DNA of 64,000 nt from Liquorilactobacillus oeni DSM 19972 (GTDB lineage: Bacteria > Bacillota > Bacilli > Lactobacillales > Lactobacillaceae). The first letter of the stretch is position 1; every line of letters starts with the position of its first letter. The notes under the pieces were generated by a model that was given only the letters and a program-made list of their open reading frames with translations, searched no databases and was not told the origin of the DNA. Location: NCBI RefSeq assembly GCF_001436275.1, contig NZ_AZEH01000025.1:62001-126000 (forward strand), written 5' to 3'. Below, one piece after another: positions 17,927 to 26,382 of the stretch. The translations under genes were made by a program, and so were the position numbers.

Positions 17927-18652
17927 ATGTCAGAGCTAGTATATAAACAGATTATTTCCGATTTAAAACAAAAAATTTTTGCTGGTACTTATCCAGATCT
18001 TCGCCTTCCGGATGAGCGTTCGTTAAGCAACAGCTATAAGGTCAGCCGCAGCTCCGTTAAACGTGCTTTAAATCGGATGGCAAATGACGGCATGATCTTC
18101 AGGAAAAGGGGGGCAGGGACATTCATCAACCCACTTTATTTAAAAAACGAATCAGTTTTCAATTATGAAGAAAGTTCAAATCTGGGAGTCACAGATAATT
18201 TCAAAATGAATGGTAAGCGTCCCAAAACAAAGGTTCTCAAGTTTGAAGTGATTAAACCAACACAAGAGCTACAGCGAGATCTCTTCTTGTCTTCAGATGA
18301 TTTTGTCTACGAAATCGTGCGGCTGAGACTCTTTGAAAAAAAACCGTTTATGATTGAAACAGGCTTTATTCCTATTAAAATAGTACCTGAACTCAGTCGT
18401 TCAATCATCAAAAAATCAATTTTCAACTATCTGCAAGAGATCCATCACCAAGCAGTCACCAAGTCATTTTTATCAGTTTTTGCGGAACCCTCTACTAAAA
18501 ATGATCAGGAACTGCTACGGCTTAAACCTAATGAACCTGCTGGAATCATGGAAGGAATTTTCTTTTTAGATGATGGAACTCCCTTTGAATTTTCACACAT
18601 GCGATTTCATTACAAATACTTGAAATTCAATTCTTTTGTGACCGTTAATTAA
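17927..18652 (+). CDS. GntR-family regulator with UTRA effector domain
   Basis: A 241-residue transcription factor. Residues 1-68 form the GntR winged helix (LPDERSLSNSYKVSRSSVKRALNRM, then GMIFRKRGAGTFI). Residues 90-240 match the UTRA ligand-binding domain (LQRDLFLSSDDFVYEIVRLRLFEKKPFMIETGFIP, DDGTPFEFSHMRFHYKY). UTRA domains usually bind sugar phosphates or related metabolites. No sugar operon is adjacent; galE is the divergent neighbour and the best target candidate, but I found no clear shared palindrome between them. Confidence 0.9.
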   Translation: MSELVYKQIISDLKQKIFAGTYPDLRLPDERSLSNSYKVSRSSVKRALNRMANDGMIFRKRGAGTFINPLYLKNESVFNYEESSNLGVTDNFKMNGKRPKTKVLKFEVIKPTQELQRDLFLSSDDFVYEIVRLRLFEKKPFMIETGFIPIKIVPELSRSIIKKSIFNYLQEIHHQAVTKSFLSVFAEPSTKNDQELLRLKPNEPAGIMEGIFFLDDGTPFEFSHMRFHYKYLKFNSFVTVN

Positions 18653-18704
18653 GAAATACAACGCTTCTTTTGCTGCGTTTGCAGTTATGGACAGTAACTC
18701 AACT

Positions 18705-19655
18705 TTAAATATTGTGTTTACCATCATAACAAGTATAATCCGGGAACTCGATCACAAAGCTGATATCAACTAATTTAAAAGCTGAAACTAAACCTTCTTT
18801 AATAACCTGAGCTGCTTCATTCAGGTCCGATATAGAAAAAGCTTCTTGCGGCACACAATGTACTTCAACTTGAAGATGCATCCCTGCTTTGAATACCAAA
18901 ACTTTTTCAAACTTCCATTTTGAAGGAGTATTTTTCTTAACAGTTGAGTAAACCTTCTGCTTTACAGCATCGACGGTGATTGTTCCGCCTAAGATCTCTC
19001 TTACAGCTTGTTTCATATATCCGATCGGCTGGTTAACAAAAGTTATTACTAACGTGACAGTAATAAAGAAGTCTCCTGTATATAAAAGAAATGACAACGG
19101 CGACCCTTCTGGGATAAACATCAAGAAAATCGCTACCACACCTATGCCAGCAGAGAGCATCACATCAATCAGACTGTTTTTAGATTCCACGAATAATAAT
19201 TCACTGGTATCATTTACTTTGGCGTTTCCGTGTCGGTACACTTCTAAAAGACAAAAACCCAAAATAACCATCACAATTGAGTAAATTAAAACAGGAATTG
19301 TTTTAATTTGAGTTCCTATTCCATTGAAAAAGTATTCATACGCCTTACAGCTCACGTTCCAGGCAGTAACTGTCATTAAACTAATTACTAATATTGATTT
19401 GAAAAAGATGTAAAGCGGTTCTAAAATAAATAGCCCCTTTGGAAAAGACTTAGTTCGTTTTTGACTTACCTGAGAGACATTTGCGGCAATTATTCCAGAA
19501 ATTACCTCAACCAAAACAAAAGATGCATCCAAAAAAAGAGCTTGCAGATGTGTAAATGAAAAAACAATCAGACCGGTAACACTCATCAACAGGTTTATAA
19601 ATATCCCAATTTTTAAGCTTTGCTGTTCTATCTTTTTTACGTTTGTGCTCAGCAC
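18705..19655 (-). CDS. Cation diffusion facilitator (CDF) family transporter
   Basis: About 316 residues with six hydrophobic segments and a cytosolic C-terminal domain, as in CDF metal/proton antiporters. TM2 has LFLDASFVLVEVISGIIA and TM5 VESKNSLIDVMLSAGIGV, positions of the metal-binding Asp residues, though the usual His-Asp pair of zinc transporters is not obvious, so the metal is open. The start is taken as GTG at 19655, 10 nt after GGGAGG; a TTG six codons upstream overlaps that site. The divergent TetR gene and a palindrome over this promoter suggest repression by the neighbour. Confidence 0.8.
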   Translation of the reverse strand: MLSTNVKKIEQQSLKIGIFINLLMSVTGLIVFSFTHLQALFLDASFVLVEVISGIIAANVSQVSQKRTKSFPKGLFILEPLYIFFKSILVISLMTVTAWNVSCKAYEYFFNGIGTQIKTIPVLIYSIVMVILGFCLLEVYRHGNAKVNDTSELLFVESKNSLIDVMLSAGIGVVAIFLMFIPEGSPLSFLLYTGDFFITVTLVITFVNQPIGYMKQAVREILGGTITVDAVKQKVYSTVKKNTPSKWKFEKVLVFKAGMHLQVEVHCVPQEAFSISDLNEAAQVIKEGLVSAFKLVDISFVIEFPDYTCYDGKHNI

Positions 19656-19741
19656 TTCGTTTAAACCTCCCAATCATTATCAAGCAGCATTTCTTTCTTT
19701 TTGTTAAAACTCCTAGTTTGTTTTTTTATTTATGAAAAACT

Positions 19742-19772
19742 ATCATATGTTTACAATGTACACGTGTCCATT
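19742..19772 (-). promoter_or_regulatory. CDF promoter overlapped by an 18-bp palindromic operator
   Basis: On the minus strand TGGACA (19765-19770), 17 bp, TATGAT (19742-19747). The palindrome AATGTACACGTGTCCATT (19755-19772; one mismatched pair) covers the -35 and most of the spacer. A half-like copy AATGGACA occurs at 19842-19849 near the TetR gene start. Confidence 0.65.
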
Positions 19773-19881
19773 AGTAGATATACGTTTATTATAAATAGAT
19801 CTTTTCCTACGCAAAGCTCAATTCAGAGCAGATTGTATTATAATGGACAGATTAGGATAAATTGACCACCAGGAGGAAGAT

Positions 19882-20418
19882 ATGGGACTTGACAGACGAC
19901 CAAGAAAAACGCGTCAGATTATTGAAAATAGCTTAGTTCAAATACTTCAGCAGAAACCTTTAACTAAGATAACTGTCGCAGAGATTGTGAAAAAAGCAGA
20001 CATTTCAAGGAGCACTTTCTATCTGCACTATAATGACATCTATGACCTTTATGACAAAATTAATAATACTTTTTTAACAGGTTTGCTTGACAGTTTCGAA
20101 ACTTATTATCCTTCTGTGACTGAAAGTTTTTTTGAACTTGCCCAGCGCTTGATTGATTATATTGAGCAAAATGAAAAGCTTTCAAAAATTTTTATTAATG
20201 AAAAAAACGTTGCAGTAATCGACAGACTCTGCAAGCTGCTGATTGATAAAATCTTGAATTTTGAAAAATTAGATAAAAATGATTCAGAAGGATATTATCT
20301 GGTCGTATGGTCAGTTAGAGGAACAGTCGGTGCCATTATTGACTGGCTCAATCACGGCATGGTCCTTCCAAAAAAAGAATTCGCGGATATCTTACGCAGA
20401 ATATTAGATAAACTTTAA
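19882..20418 (+). CDS. TetR/AcrR-family transcriptional regulator
   Basis: A 178-residue repressor-type protein. The N-terminal HTH is clear (RQIIENSLVQILQQ, KITVAEIVKKADISRSTFYLHYND, residues 10-52). The C-terminal part (VVWSVRGTVGAIIDWLNHGM) resembles the TetR_C_8 / DhaS-like group. AGGAGG precedes the ATG by 8 nt. It is divergent from the CDF transporter and a palindromic operator lies between them, so that gene is the likely target. The ligand is unknown. Confidence 0.88.
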   Translation: MGLDRRPRKTRQIIENSLVQILQQKPLTKITVAEIVKKADISRSTFYLHYNDIYDLYDKINNTFLTGLLDSFETYYPSVTESFFELAQRLIDYIEQNEKLSKIFINEKNVAVIDRLCKLLIDKILNFEKLDKNDSEGYYLVVWSVRGTVGAIIDWLNHGMVLPKKEFADILRRILDKL

Positions 20419-20479
20419 TATCAGAAATTTCTTGCAGTCGGGCAAAAGACAGGTTATTGAAAGGTAGAGAAACGTGGAA

Positions 20480-20655
20480 GTGTACCAATAGTCACTAAAC
20501 TTTGAGTATTAACTACGAAAACGGCTGACTATTGAAACATTAATATGGAATATGGCAATTGTGAGAGAGTACAAAAAAACTGGGTCAAAAGTTAACTTTT
20601 GACCCAGTTTTTTTGCTTCAATCTGTAATTCGCGCACTAACGTGTTTCATGTACC
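20480..20655 (+). repeat. Intergenic foldback repeat, copy 4, with perfect terminator palindrome
   Basis: Direct half with CAATAGTC near 20485 and GACTATTG near 20527, centre deleted. A 40-bp perfect palindrome (20574-20613, centre GTTAAC) gives terminator hairpins on both strands between two convergent genes. A short inverted second half follows to about 20655. Confidence 0.85.
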
Positions 20656-20685
20656 AATAAATCCTTAAATATTTTATTAAAGTAA

Positions 20686-22014
20686 TTAGCCAAAATGACG
20701 CCAATCTCTATCTAATAATACCCGCGCCACAAAAAGCCCCAGGGGCAGAAAGATTATAATCATAACTGCTTTGGTCAACCACAATCCGCCTACACCAATA
20801 GCATCAAGCCCAATATTATAAACCGCCCGGTAAATGTAAAGTCCCGGGACCATAATAACTATTGAGGGAACTGTCAGTGATATTCGCGGATAACCATTGT
20901 AACGATTAATAAGCGAGGCAAGTATTCCAGCTACAAGAGCCCCGAAGAAAGCGGCAGCAGCAGGTGGCATTGAAGTCAGATCAACTAATTCCAGCCTTAG
21001 TGTATTAGCAACGGCTCCAATAGCTCCCGCTGTAGCAGCCATTCTCCACGAACTATTAAACATTATCGAAAAGCCGAAGACCCCTCCAAAACTTGCTGGC
21101 AGTCTAAGCAGCATTAACATTAAAGGCGAAAGGCCAAGGTCTAAGAAATTTTCTGGCCTAAAATGGACCAGCAACGCAACCAGCCAGCCGACCAATGCAG
21201 CAACAAGAGTTATCATAATTGCATATGCCAAGCGCTCTAATCCTGAACGCATATCTAATTTGGAAATATCAAGCATACTGGTAATAAAGGGAAATCCTGG
21301 GATTACAAAGAGCATAGCCCCAATGTATCCTGCTTCATGAGATGCCAATATTTGAAAATAGCTTTCAAATACTTTAAATATACAAAGATAGGCCAAACTA
21401 GCGACCGCCACACCGACTGCTACACTGATAAGTGTAGTTATGTGTTTACTATTTAATTTGCTACGTGCCCAATTGCCGCTTCCGGCTCCAATAAATGAGC
21501 AAAGCATCTCTGGAATGCCTCCACCTAGCAAAAAGATAAATGAACAACATGCAATTGCAGCAGCAAGGCCCTGAATGAGCGGTACATAGTTGCTCGGTTT
21601 TCTTTGAATATGATCAAGCTGCAAGTGGATCTGCTTTACAGTTAAATTAATTGAATCTTTTTCAAAGTTATTTACAAAACGTTCCATGTTGTCTAATTTA
21701 TCAGTATTAACTCCTGTATTAGGCAATGATAAAACCTGTGTGCAACTGGTTACTTTATTAAAGCAGGTAAATTGCAGCGACATCAACCCGATATCTGCCG
21801 AACATGTTATTTTCAATGCACGAGCCACTTTATTCATTGCTTCTCTAACCCGCCATGCCCCTGTTCCGCAAGAAAGTATCAAGATCCCGACCCGTCCCAC
21901 AATAGAAGCACGTTCTTTCAAACTGGCATCCTTTGCGAGCAGCTTTTCATCTGTAATAAAGTCTTTCCAATGAATTGTCATATGATGGTGCTTTGATATT
22001 CTATATCTTTGCAT
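20686..22014 (-). CDS. Threonine/serine exporter family membrane protein (ThrE type)
   Basis: A 442-residue fused protein. Residues about 30-290 match the ThrE N-terminal domain (LSCGTGAWRVREAMNKVARAL, later HEAGYIGAMLFVIPGFPFITSMLDISKLDMRSGLERLAYA), and the rest the DUF3815-like C-terminal membrane domain (FFGALVAGILASL, PSIVIMVPGLYIYRAVY). In many Firmicutes these are two genes, in Corynebacterium ThrE they are one. About ten membrane segments. The family exports small amino acids; substrate here is inferred. The first ATG has only a distant GAGAGGA; a start 11 codons later is possible. Confidence 0.85.
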   Translation of the reverse strand: MQRYRISKHHHMTIHWKDFITDEKLLAKDASLKERASIVGRVGILILSCGTGAWRVREAMNKVARALKITCSADIGLMSLQFTCFNKVTSCTQVLSLPNTGVNTDKLDNMERFVNNFEKDSINLTVKQIHLQLDHIQRKPSNYVPLIQGLAAAIACCSFIFLLGGGIPEMLCSFIGAGSGNWARSKLNSKHITTLISVAVGVAVASLAYLCIFKVFESYFQILASHEAGYIGAMLFVIPGFPFITSMLDISKLDMRSGLERLAYAIMITLVAALVGWLVALLVHFRPENFLDLGLSPLMLMLLRLPASFGGVFGFSIMFNSSWRMAATAGAIGAVANTLRLELVDLTSMPPAAAAFFGALVAGILASLINRYNGYPRISLTVPSIVIMVPGLYIYRAVYNIGLDAIGVGGLWLTKAVMIIIFLPLGLFVARVLLDRDWRHFG

Positions 22015-22140
22015 GACTTATATAATTCTCAGTCCTCTCATAAATAATTTTTTCAGCCTATTATAGAATAACATGCTTCTATGATTGTGTGACGAACAGA
22101 ATAGATAATAATCTTATACAAAAACCGTCATTTCAAACTT

Positions 22141-23325
22141 CTAATGCTCCTTTTTTCCACCTTCCATGGGAGCCAGAGTATTCTGATAATCCACTGGTGC
22201 ATTCGGATCGGTAGTGAAGTTCATAACTGATTTGAAAGCAGTCTGCAAATAGACTTGCATTACCGAAGGAATTGCCAATTCATTCATATCAACCGGACTT
22301 ATCGTATTACGGATACTTTCCTCATCCCCTGCAATAACCTTTTGAACCCACTGCGGCTCCCGCAAGAGTTCACGGCCAAGCGCAACTAAGTCTGCTCCAT
22401 CTGCTAAAACAGCATTTGCATCACTAGCCTTTTCTACCGATCCAACTCCGATCAGCGGCAAATGTTCCTTCGTAAGTTCAGCAAATTGTGACAAAATTGT
22501 TTGGGTGTTCGTTTTATCGTTTAGAGATGTTCGTTTATAACTCCCCATTGAAAGATGAACATAGTTGACCAGATCTTTAATCTGGTCTACAAAATACAAT
22601 GAATCAGCCAGTCGAATCCCAGGTGTTTCAATCTCTTCTGGAGAAATGCGGTAACCGACGACAAATGGACGGGGAGACTTCTTTGCAATTTTCAAGGTCT
22701 CATTAATAACTGCCATCGAAAATCTCATCCGTTTTTGACGATTACCGCCCCAATCGTCATTTCGTTGATTTGAATTTGGAGAGAAAAATTGCTGCAGAAG
22801 ATAAGTGTTTGCACCATGAAGTTCTACACCATCAAAGCCTGCGGTAATCGCTCTTTGAGTTGCTTGCCCAAAACTATCAATAATGTGTAAGATCTCCTTA
22901 TTACTTAGTGCACGTGGAATTTCAGAATCAGCAGGATGGGAAGCTGCGATCGCACTGGCACTGACAGGCTCTTCACCTCTTAAAATCTTATGATTCGATT
23001 TACGGCCGGCATGAAAAATCTGCAGAATCGCTTTAGTACCATTTTGATGAATTGCGTTTGCTAATCTTTGAAGTCCCGGAATCATCTCATCACTAGCTAC
23101 GGAAAGCTCTCCTTCAAATCCCTTGCCAGATTCAGTAACGTTGGCAACCCCTGTAATAACCATCCCAAGACCAGCCGCACGCGCAGCATAGTAGTTAACC
23201 TCATCGGTAGAAACCATTCCATTATAAAAACTAGTCATAGTGGTCATAGGTGACATCACAACTCTATTTTTCAAGGTTAATCCGGTTTTAAATTTAAAAG
23301 CGTTTAAAAATTGATAATCCACCAT
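22141..23325 (-). CDS. NADH:flavin oxidoreductase, old yellow enzyme family
   Basis: A 394-residue FMN-dependent TIM-barrel oxidoreductase. Signatures: LKNRVVMSPMTT near the N-terminus, LQIFHAGR (about 100), FDGVELHGANTYLLQQFFSPNSNQR with the active-site His-Gly-Ala-Asn, VGYRISPEE and ADLVALGRELLREPQW at the C-terminus. Only the barrel is present, with no 4Fe-4S/FAD extension. Family members reduce activated C=C bonds of enones or nitro compounds; the physiological substrate is unknown. GGGAGG precedes the ATG at 23325. Confidence 0.9.
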   Translation of the reverse strand: MVDYQFLNAFKFKTGLTLKNRVVMSPMTTMTSFYNGMVSTDEVNYYAARAAGLGMVITGVANVTESGKGFEGELSVASDEMIPGLQRLANAIHQNGTKAILQIFHAGRKSNHKILRGEEPVSASAIAASHPADSEIPRALSNKEILHIIDSFGQATQRAITAGFDGVELHGANTYLLQQFFSPNSNQRNDDWGGNRQKRMRFSMAVINETLKIAKKSPRPFVVGYRISPEEIETPGIRLADSLYFVDQIKDLVNYVHLSMGSYKRTSLNDKTNTQTILSQFAELTKEHLPLIGVGSVEKASDANAVLADGADLVALGRELLREPQWVQKVIAGDEESIRNTISPVDMNELAIPSVMQVYLQTAFKSVMNFTTDPNAPVDYQNTLAPMEGGKKEH

Positions 23326-23462
23326 GATATTGCCTCCCAATATTACCCTTATTTAAAATACAATTTATAATAATTATTCACTTCAAAGTGGCGTTTTCAC
23401 TAAAATATGAAGCGATAATCACAGAAAATATAACAAGAAGATGATTAATAATGTATTCATTG

Positions 23463-23747
23463 TTAACAGCTTTCCCTTATTAAACGAGGCATAGTTTTTA
23501 GCGCTCTTTTCGCTTCTGGTATTGGAAACAAGGGGAAAACCTGGTCCATATCAGAATAAGTAAATGTCTGTACAGCCCACTTGTGATGATCTGCATCAGA
23601 ATTTAAAATATCATACGTTCTTGTAAATACATAAATATATGACAATTTGCTTGAACCGCCATATATTGGACTAACTAGTAGATCTTCGACTGATAAAGCA
23701 CCTGCATATTTACTCCCGTGCATTTTCAAATCATGAGAGTGTGACAT
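23463..23747 (-). pseudogene. Unrecognised protein, probably 5'-truncated by a repeat element
   Basis: I do not recognise the family. About 90 residues of ordinary composition (SKYAGALSVEDLLVSPIYGG, YSDMDQVFPLFPIPEAK) end at a stop near 23463. The only in-frame starts (ATG 23747 and beyond) lie inside intergenic repeat copy 5, and no ribosome site precedes them. The sequence before Ser-His-Asp is repeat DNA, so the original 5' part seems lost. It may still be a short gene started at an internal ATG. Confidence 0.45.
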
Positions 23748-23910
23748 AAGTCGGTAAAACTTGAGTACTAACAAGAAATTACGAACATAGCGAGTAATTT
23801 GCTATGAGTAATTCGAGGGTAGACGGAAAATTTTGACTTATGGAACACGTTTATCCGGAATAAGTAGAGGAACTAGACTAAAATTTCATTTTTGACCCAG
23901 CCCCTTTTTT
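23739..23910 (+). repeat. Intergenic foldback repeat, copy 5 (CATAAGTC subtype)
   Basis: Direct orientation, second subtype. Outer stem CATAAGTC (23745-23752) pairs with GACTTATG (23835-23842), flanked by GTGT/ACAC. Central block AATTACGAACATAG / CTATGAGTAATT. Right part GAGGAACTAG...TTTTTGACCCAGCCCC with six T. Confidence 0.85.
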
Positions 23911-24289
23911 GTAATTTTTTTATTTCCGATGAATTAGTGCTTAAATCTGACCATTGAGAAATTAAAATTGTCATTTTGGGTGATAGCAGTTTTTTATCAC
24001 ACAGTTGCTGCATAAAAGCTAGCTGAACCCCGCCATGAACATAACAAACGTTTATTAATTTTAATATACTGCCTTATTAATTTTTTGTCTTGTTCAATTG
24101 ACTGGCAGGTTATCGATGTAGTACCTGAATTCAATTAAAACACTAGATGTTTTTAATAAATTTTCACAACTATTAACTTCACTAAATTCAGCATCATGAA
24201 TAAACACTTTGAAAATACTAAAAAATTGTTAAAATGAGTAATAACACAGCCTAAACCAAACAGCTGTTTGAATGGGGAGTCTATCTAAC
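23911..24289. other. Intergenic stretch, no gene seen
   Basis: AT-rich, with no open frame carrying a ribosome site and no clear promoter. The only supported element is GGGGAG just before the ATG at 24290. Confidence 0.5.
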
Positions 24290-24778
24290 ATGATTAAACA
24301 CCGTTTATTTAAAGAAAATGATGCAGCTAAGGTTGCTGAACTAGTTGCTACTACAATGCTTACTACAAACATTAAGGACTATTCTAAAGAATATCTAGAA
24401 AACGATCTTAAAAATTTAACGGGCAAAGATTTTATTGAAAAGGCTAAATATTTTCACTGTTATGTTCTTGTTGATGATACTAAAGATAAAATTGTTGCTG
24501 TTGGTTCAATTGGCCCATATTGGGGCAAAAAAGACGAAAGCAGTTTATTCAATATTTTTGTTTTGCCAGAATATCAAAGACACGGTATTGGTAAAAAATT
24601 AATTGAGGTTCTGGAACAAGATGCTTATTTCAAACGCGCAAAACGGGTAGAAATACCAGCCTCAATCACTGGTCTGAAGTTTTACCAAAAAATGGGATAT
24701 TCATTTAAGAACGGCAATGAGACTCTTGATGAAGAAGGTCTTTACCGTTTAGAAAAATTTACTGAACCTGAAAAATAA
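24290..24778 (+). CDS. GNAT family N-acetyltransferase
   Basis: A 162-residue acetyl-CoA-dependent acetyltransferase. Fold markers: HRLFKENDAAKVAELVATTM, VLVDDTKDKIVAVGSIG, LFNIFVLPEYQRHGIGKKLIEVLEQD (Q-x-x-G-I-G pyrophosphate loop at about 105-110), and ASITGLKFYQKMGYSF at the C-terminus. The ATG at 24290 has GGGGAG 10 nt upstream; six earlier in-frame codons include that site. Substrate unknown. An inverted repeat 34 bp after its stop may end its transcript. Confidence 0.85.
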   Translation: MIKHRLFKENDAAKVAELVATTMLTTNIKDYSKEYLENDLKNLTGKDFIEKAKYFHCYVLVDDTKDKIVAVGSIGPYWGKKDESSLFNIFVLPEYQRHGIGKKLIEVLEQDAYFKRAKRVEIPASITGLKFYQKMGYSFKNGNETLDEEGLYRLEKFTEPEK

Positions 24779-24811
24779 CATGCATAACTTAAAAGCAATT
24801 TTATACAATGA

Positions 24812-24867
24812 AAAAATCAGCTCTTATTGTTTAATTAATAACATAGTATACAAAGGAGCTGATTTTT
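24812..24867 (+). promoter_or_regulatory. 12-bp inverted repeat enclosing the ribosome site of the DUF2000 gene
   Basis: AAAAATCAGCTC (24812-24823) pairs perfectly with GAGCTGATTTTT (24856-24867) over a 32-nt loop. The right arm includes part of AAAGGAG, the ribosome site of the next gene, and ends in five T. It could be a terminator of the acetyltransferase gene or a switch that hides the ribosome site. Confidence 0.6.
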
Positions 24868-24870
24868 ATC

Positions 24871-25278
24871 ATGCAAACAAAATGTGTTTTAATAATAGAT
24901 CCTGAATTACCATTGGGGTTAATTGCCAATACTGCAGCTATCTTAGGCTGTTCTTTGGGCAAAATTCATCCTGAAATAAACGGGGATGATTTATTAGATC
25001 AAGAAAAACATTCGTATCCTGGAATCGTAAAAATTCCTATTCCAGTCTTGAAAGCTGTCTCTTCAAAAGTCAAAGAAATTCAAATTGAAACTGAAAAAAT
25101 TGAAGAAATAGAAGTAATTTCATTTGCAGATTGTGCACAAACGGCCAAAAACTATCAAGAATATGCTGAGAAAGTTCAAAATTCTAATCACGAGAACATT
25201 AAGCTTCTAGGAATTTGTTTATACAGCACCACAAAAAAGGTTAATCATTTTGCCGGCAGTCTGTCACTTTTGAGGTAA
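24871..25278 (+). CDS. DUF2000 family protein
   Basis: A 135-residue protein of the DUF2000 family. It begins KCVLIIDPELPLGLIANTAAILGCSLGK, the conserved N-terminus, and has IVKIPIPVLKA in the middle. The fold is related to peptidyl-tRNA hydrolase 2, but no enzymatic role is established. The ribosome site AAAGGAG sits inside the arm of an inverted repeat. The 3' end overlaps the convergent AraC-type gene by 38 bp, a neighbour type often seen with DUF2000 genes. Confidence 0.85.
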   Translation: MQTKCVLIIDPELPLGLIANTAAILGCSLGKIHPEINGDDLLDQEKHSYPGIVKIPIPVLKAVSSKVKEIQIETEKIEEIEVISFADCAQTAKNYQEYAEKVQNSNHENIKLLGICLYSTTKKVNHFAGSLSLLR

Positions 25279-26044
25279 CTTGCTGCTGGAAATTCTTAGG
25301 TGATACTCCAGTATATTGCTTAAATAACTTATCAAAATGGCTTTCATCATAGAATCCATTTTGAATAGCTATTTCTGCCATCGAACGCTTTCTATCTTTT
25401 AGCAGTTCTTTCTTTGCATTGTTGATCCTACAATTTATTAAATATTTCATAGGCGAAATGTGGTAGCATTGCTTGAAAAGCCTAATAAAATGGAACTTGC
25501 TAAGTTCTATTGTAGCTGCAAGTTCGGTTACAGATAATACTGAGTGATAATTAATTTTAATCTTATTCAATACTTTTTCCAAACGAAAATCAGAATTGGC
25601 AAACTCATCAATTCTTGAAAAAACTGAGAAAGAATCATTTAAAAAAATCGTCAATTCTTTTAACGCAAGGTGTTCAATCATTTGTGGATTTGAAACCAAA
25701 TGACTGAATATCTTTTTTACTGCCTGTACTTGTTCTTGTGTTAACTTAGTTACCATTGGATGGGTAACTTGTGGCAACATTTTAGGATCAAGGAAAATCA
25801 TTTTATATTTCTAATTCAAAACAGCCAGAGGTTGGCACCAGTGAACGTATTGTGCCGGAATCACTACTAGAGTGTTATTCCCAATCCGTCTTGTATGTCC
25901 CACATGTGCAATACAACTTCCTTCTTCAATCAAGCCGACAGAAATAGTGTCATGAAATTGAAAACGGGGCGTCTGTAACGAAAAACTGCATTCTTTAAAA
26001 ATAATCTTGCCTCGGGAACCAATTCTAGAATACTTTACATTCAT
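25241..26044 (-). pseudogene. AraC-family regulator split by an in-frame TAG stop
   Basis: Codons from ATG 26044 encode a cupin sensing domain (GLIEEGSCIAHVGHTRRIGNN, VIPAQYVHWCQP) and stop at TAG 25811-25813. The same frame goes on as KYKMIFLDPKMLPQ and into two AraC helix-turn-helix motifs (LSVTELAATIELSKFHFIRLFKQ; MAEIAIQNGFYDESHFDKLFKQYTGVSP). Relatives normally have Trp before KYKM, so TGG to TAG is the simplest explanation. Without the stop the protein would be 267 residues, the normal length. An ATG at 25801 could allow a separate DNA-binding fragment. The target may be the DUF2000 gene, which it overlaps tail to tail. Confidence 0.85.
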
Positions 26045-26382
26045 AAAATACCCCCCCTTTATCTTAACTGGATAATTAAGCCATAATGATTCTTAAGAAT
26101 GTACAGTATAACCAATATTTATTTAAAAGCAATTCTTACTTTCCAATTACCTTGCATTTCTTAATTGGTCCCTTTAATAATTATTTACGTACTGCTATAT
26201 TGCCGTTAAACAATATCCTAATTACTATAGCTTATCTGATTCCACAATCATAGTTTCTTTATTTATAATTGGTACGGTCCAGAAAATAAAAAAGTTGTTT
26301 TTTATCGTATATCCTTTATTATTAAGAGTGTAGTGTGAATACGTTATTCGATGAAAAAGCCACTTAAAAAGGAGCTTATATT
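26045..26382. other. Divergent intergenic region before the phosphoketolase
   Basis: Between the AraC-type gene and xfp. A weak promoter candidate TTGTTT with TATTAT 16 bp later lies near 26295-26322, reading towards xfp. No convincing cre site or further gene is seen. Confidence 0.4.
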
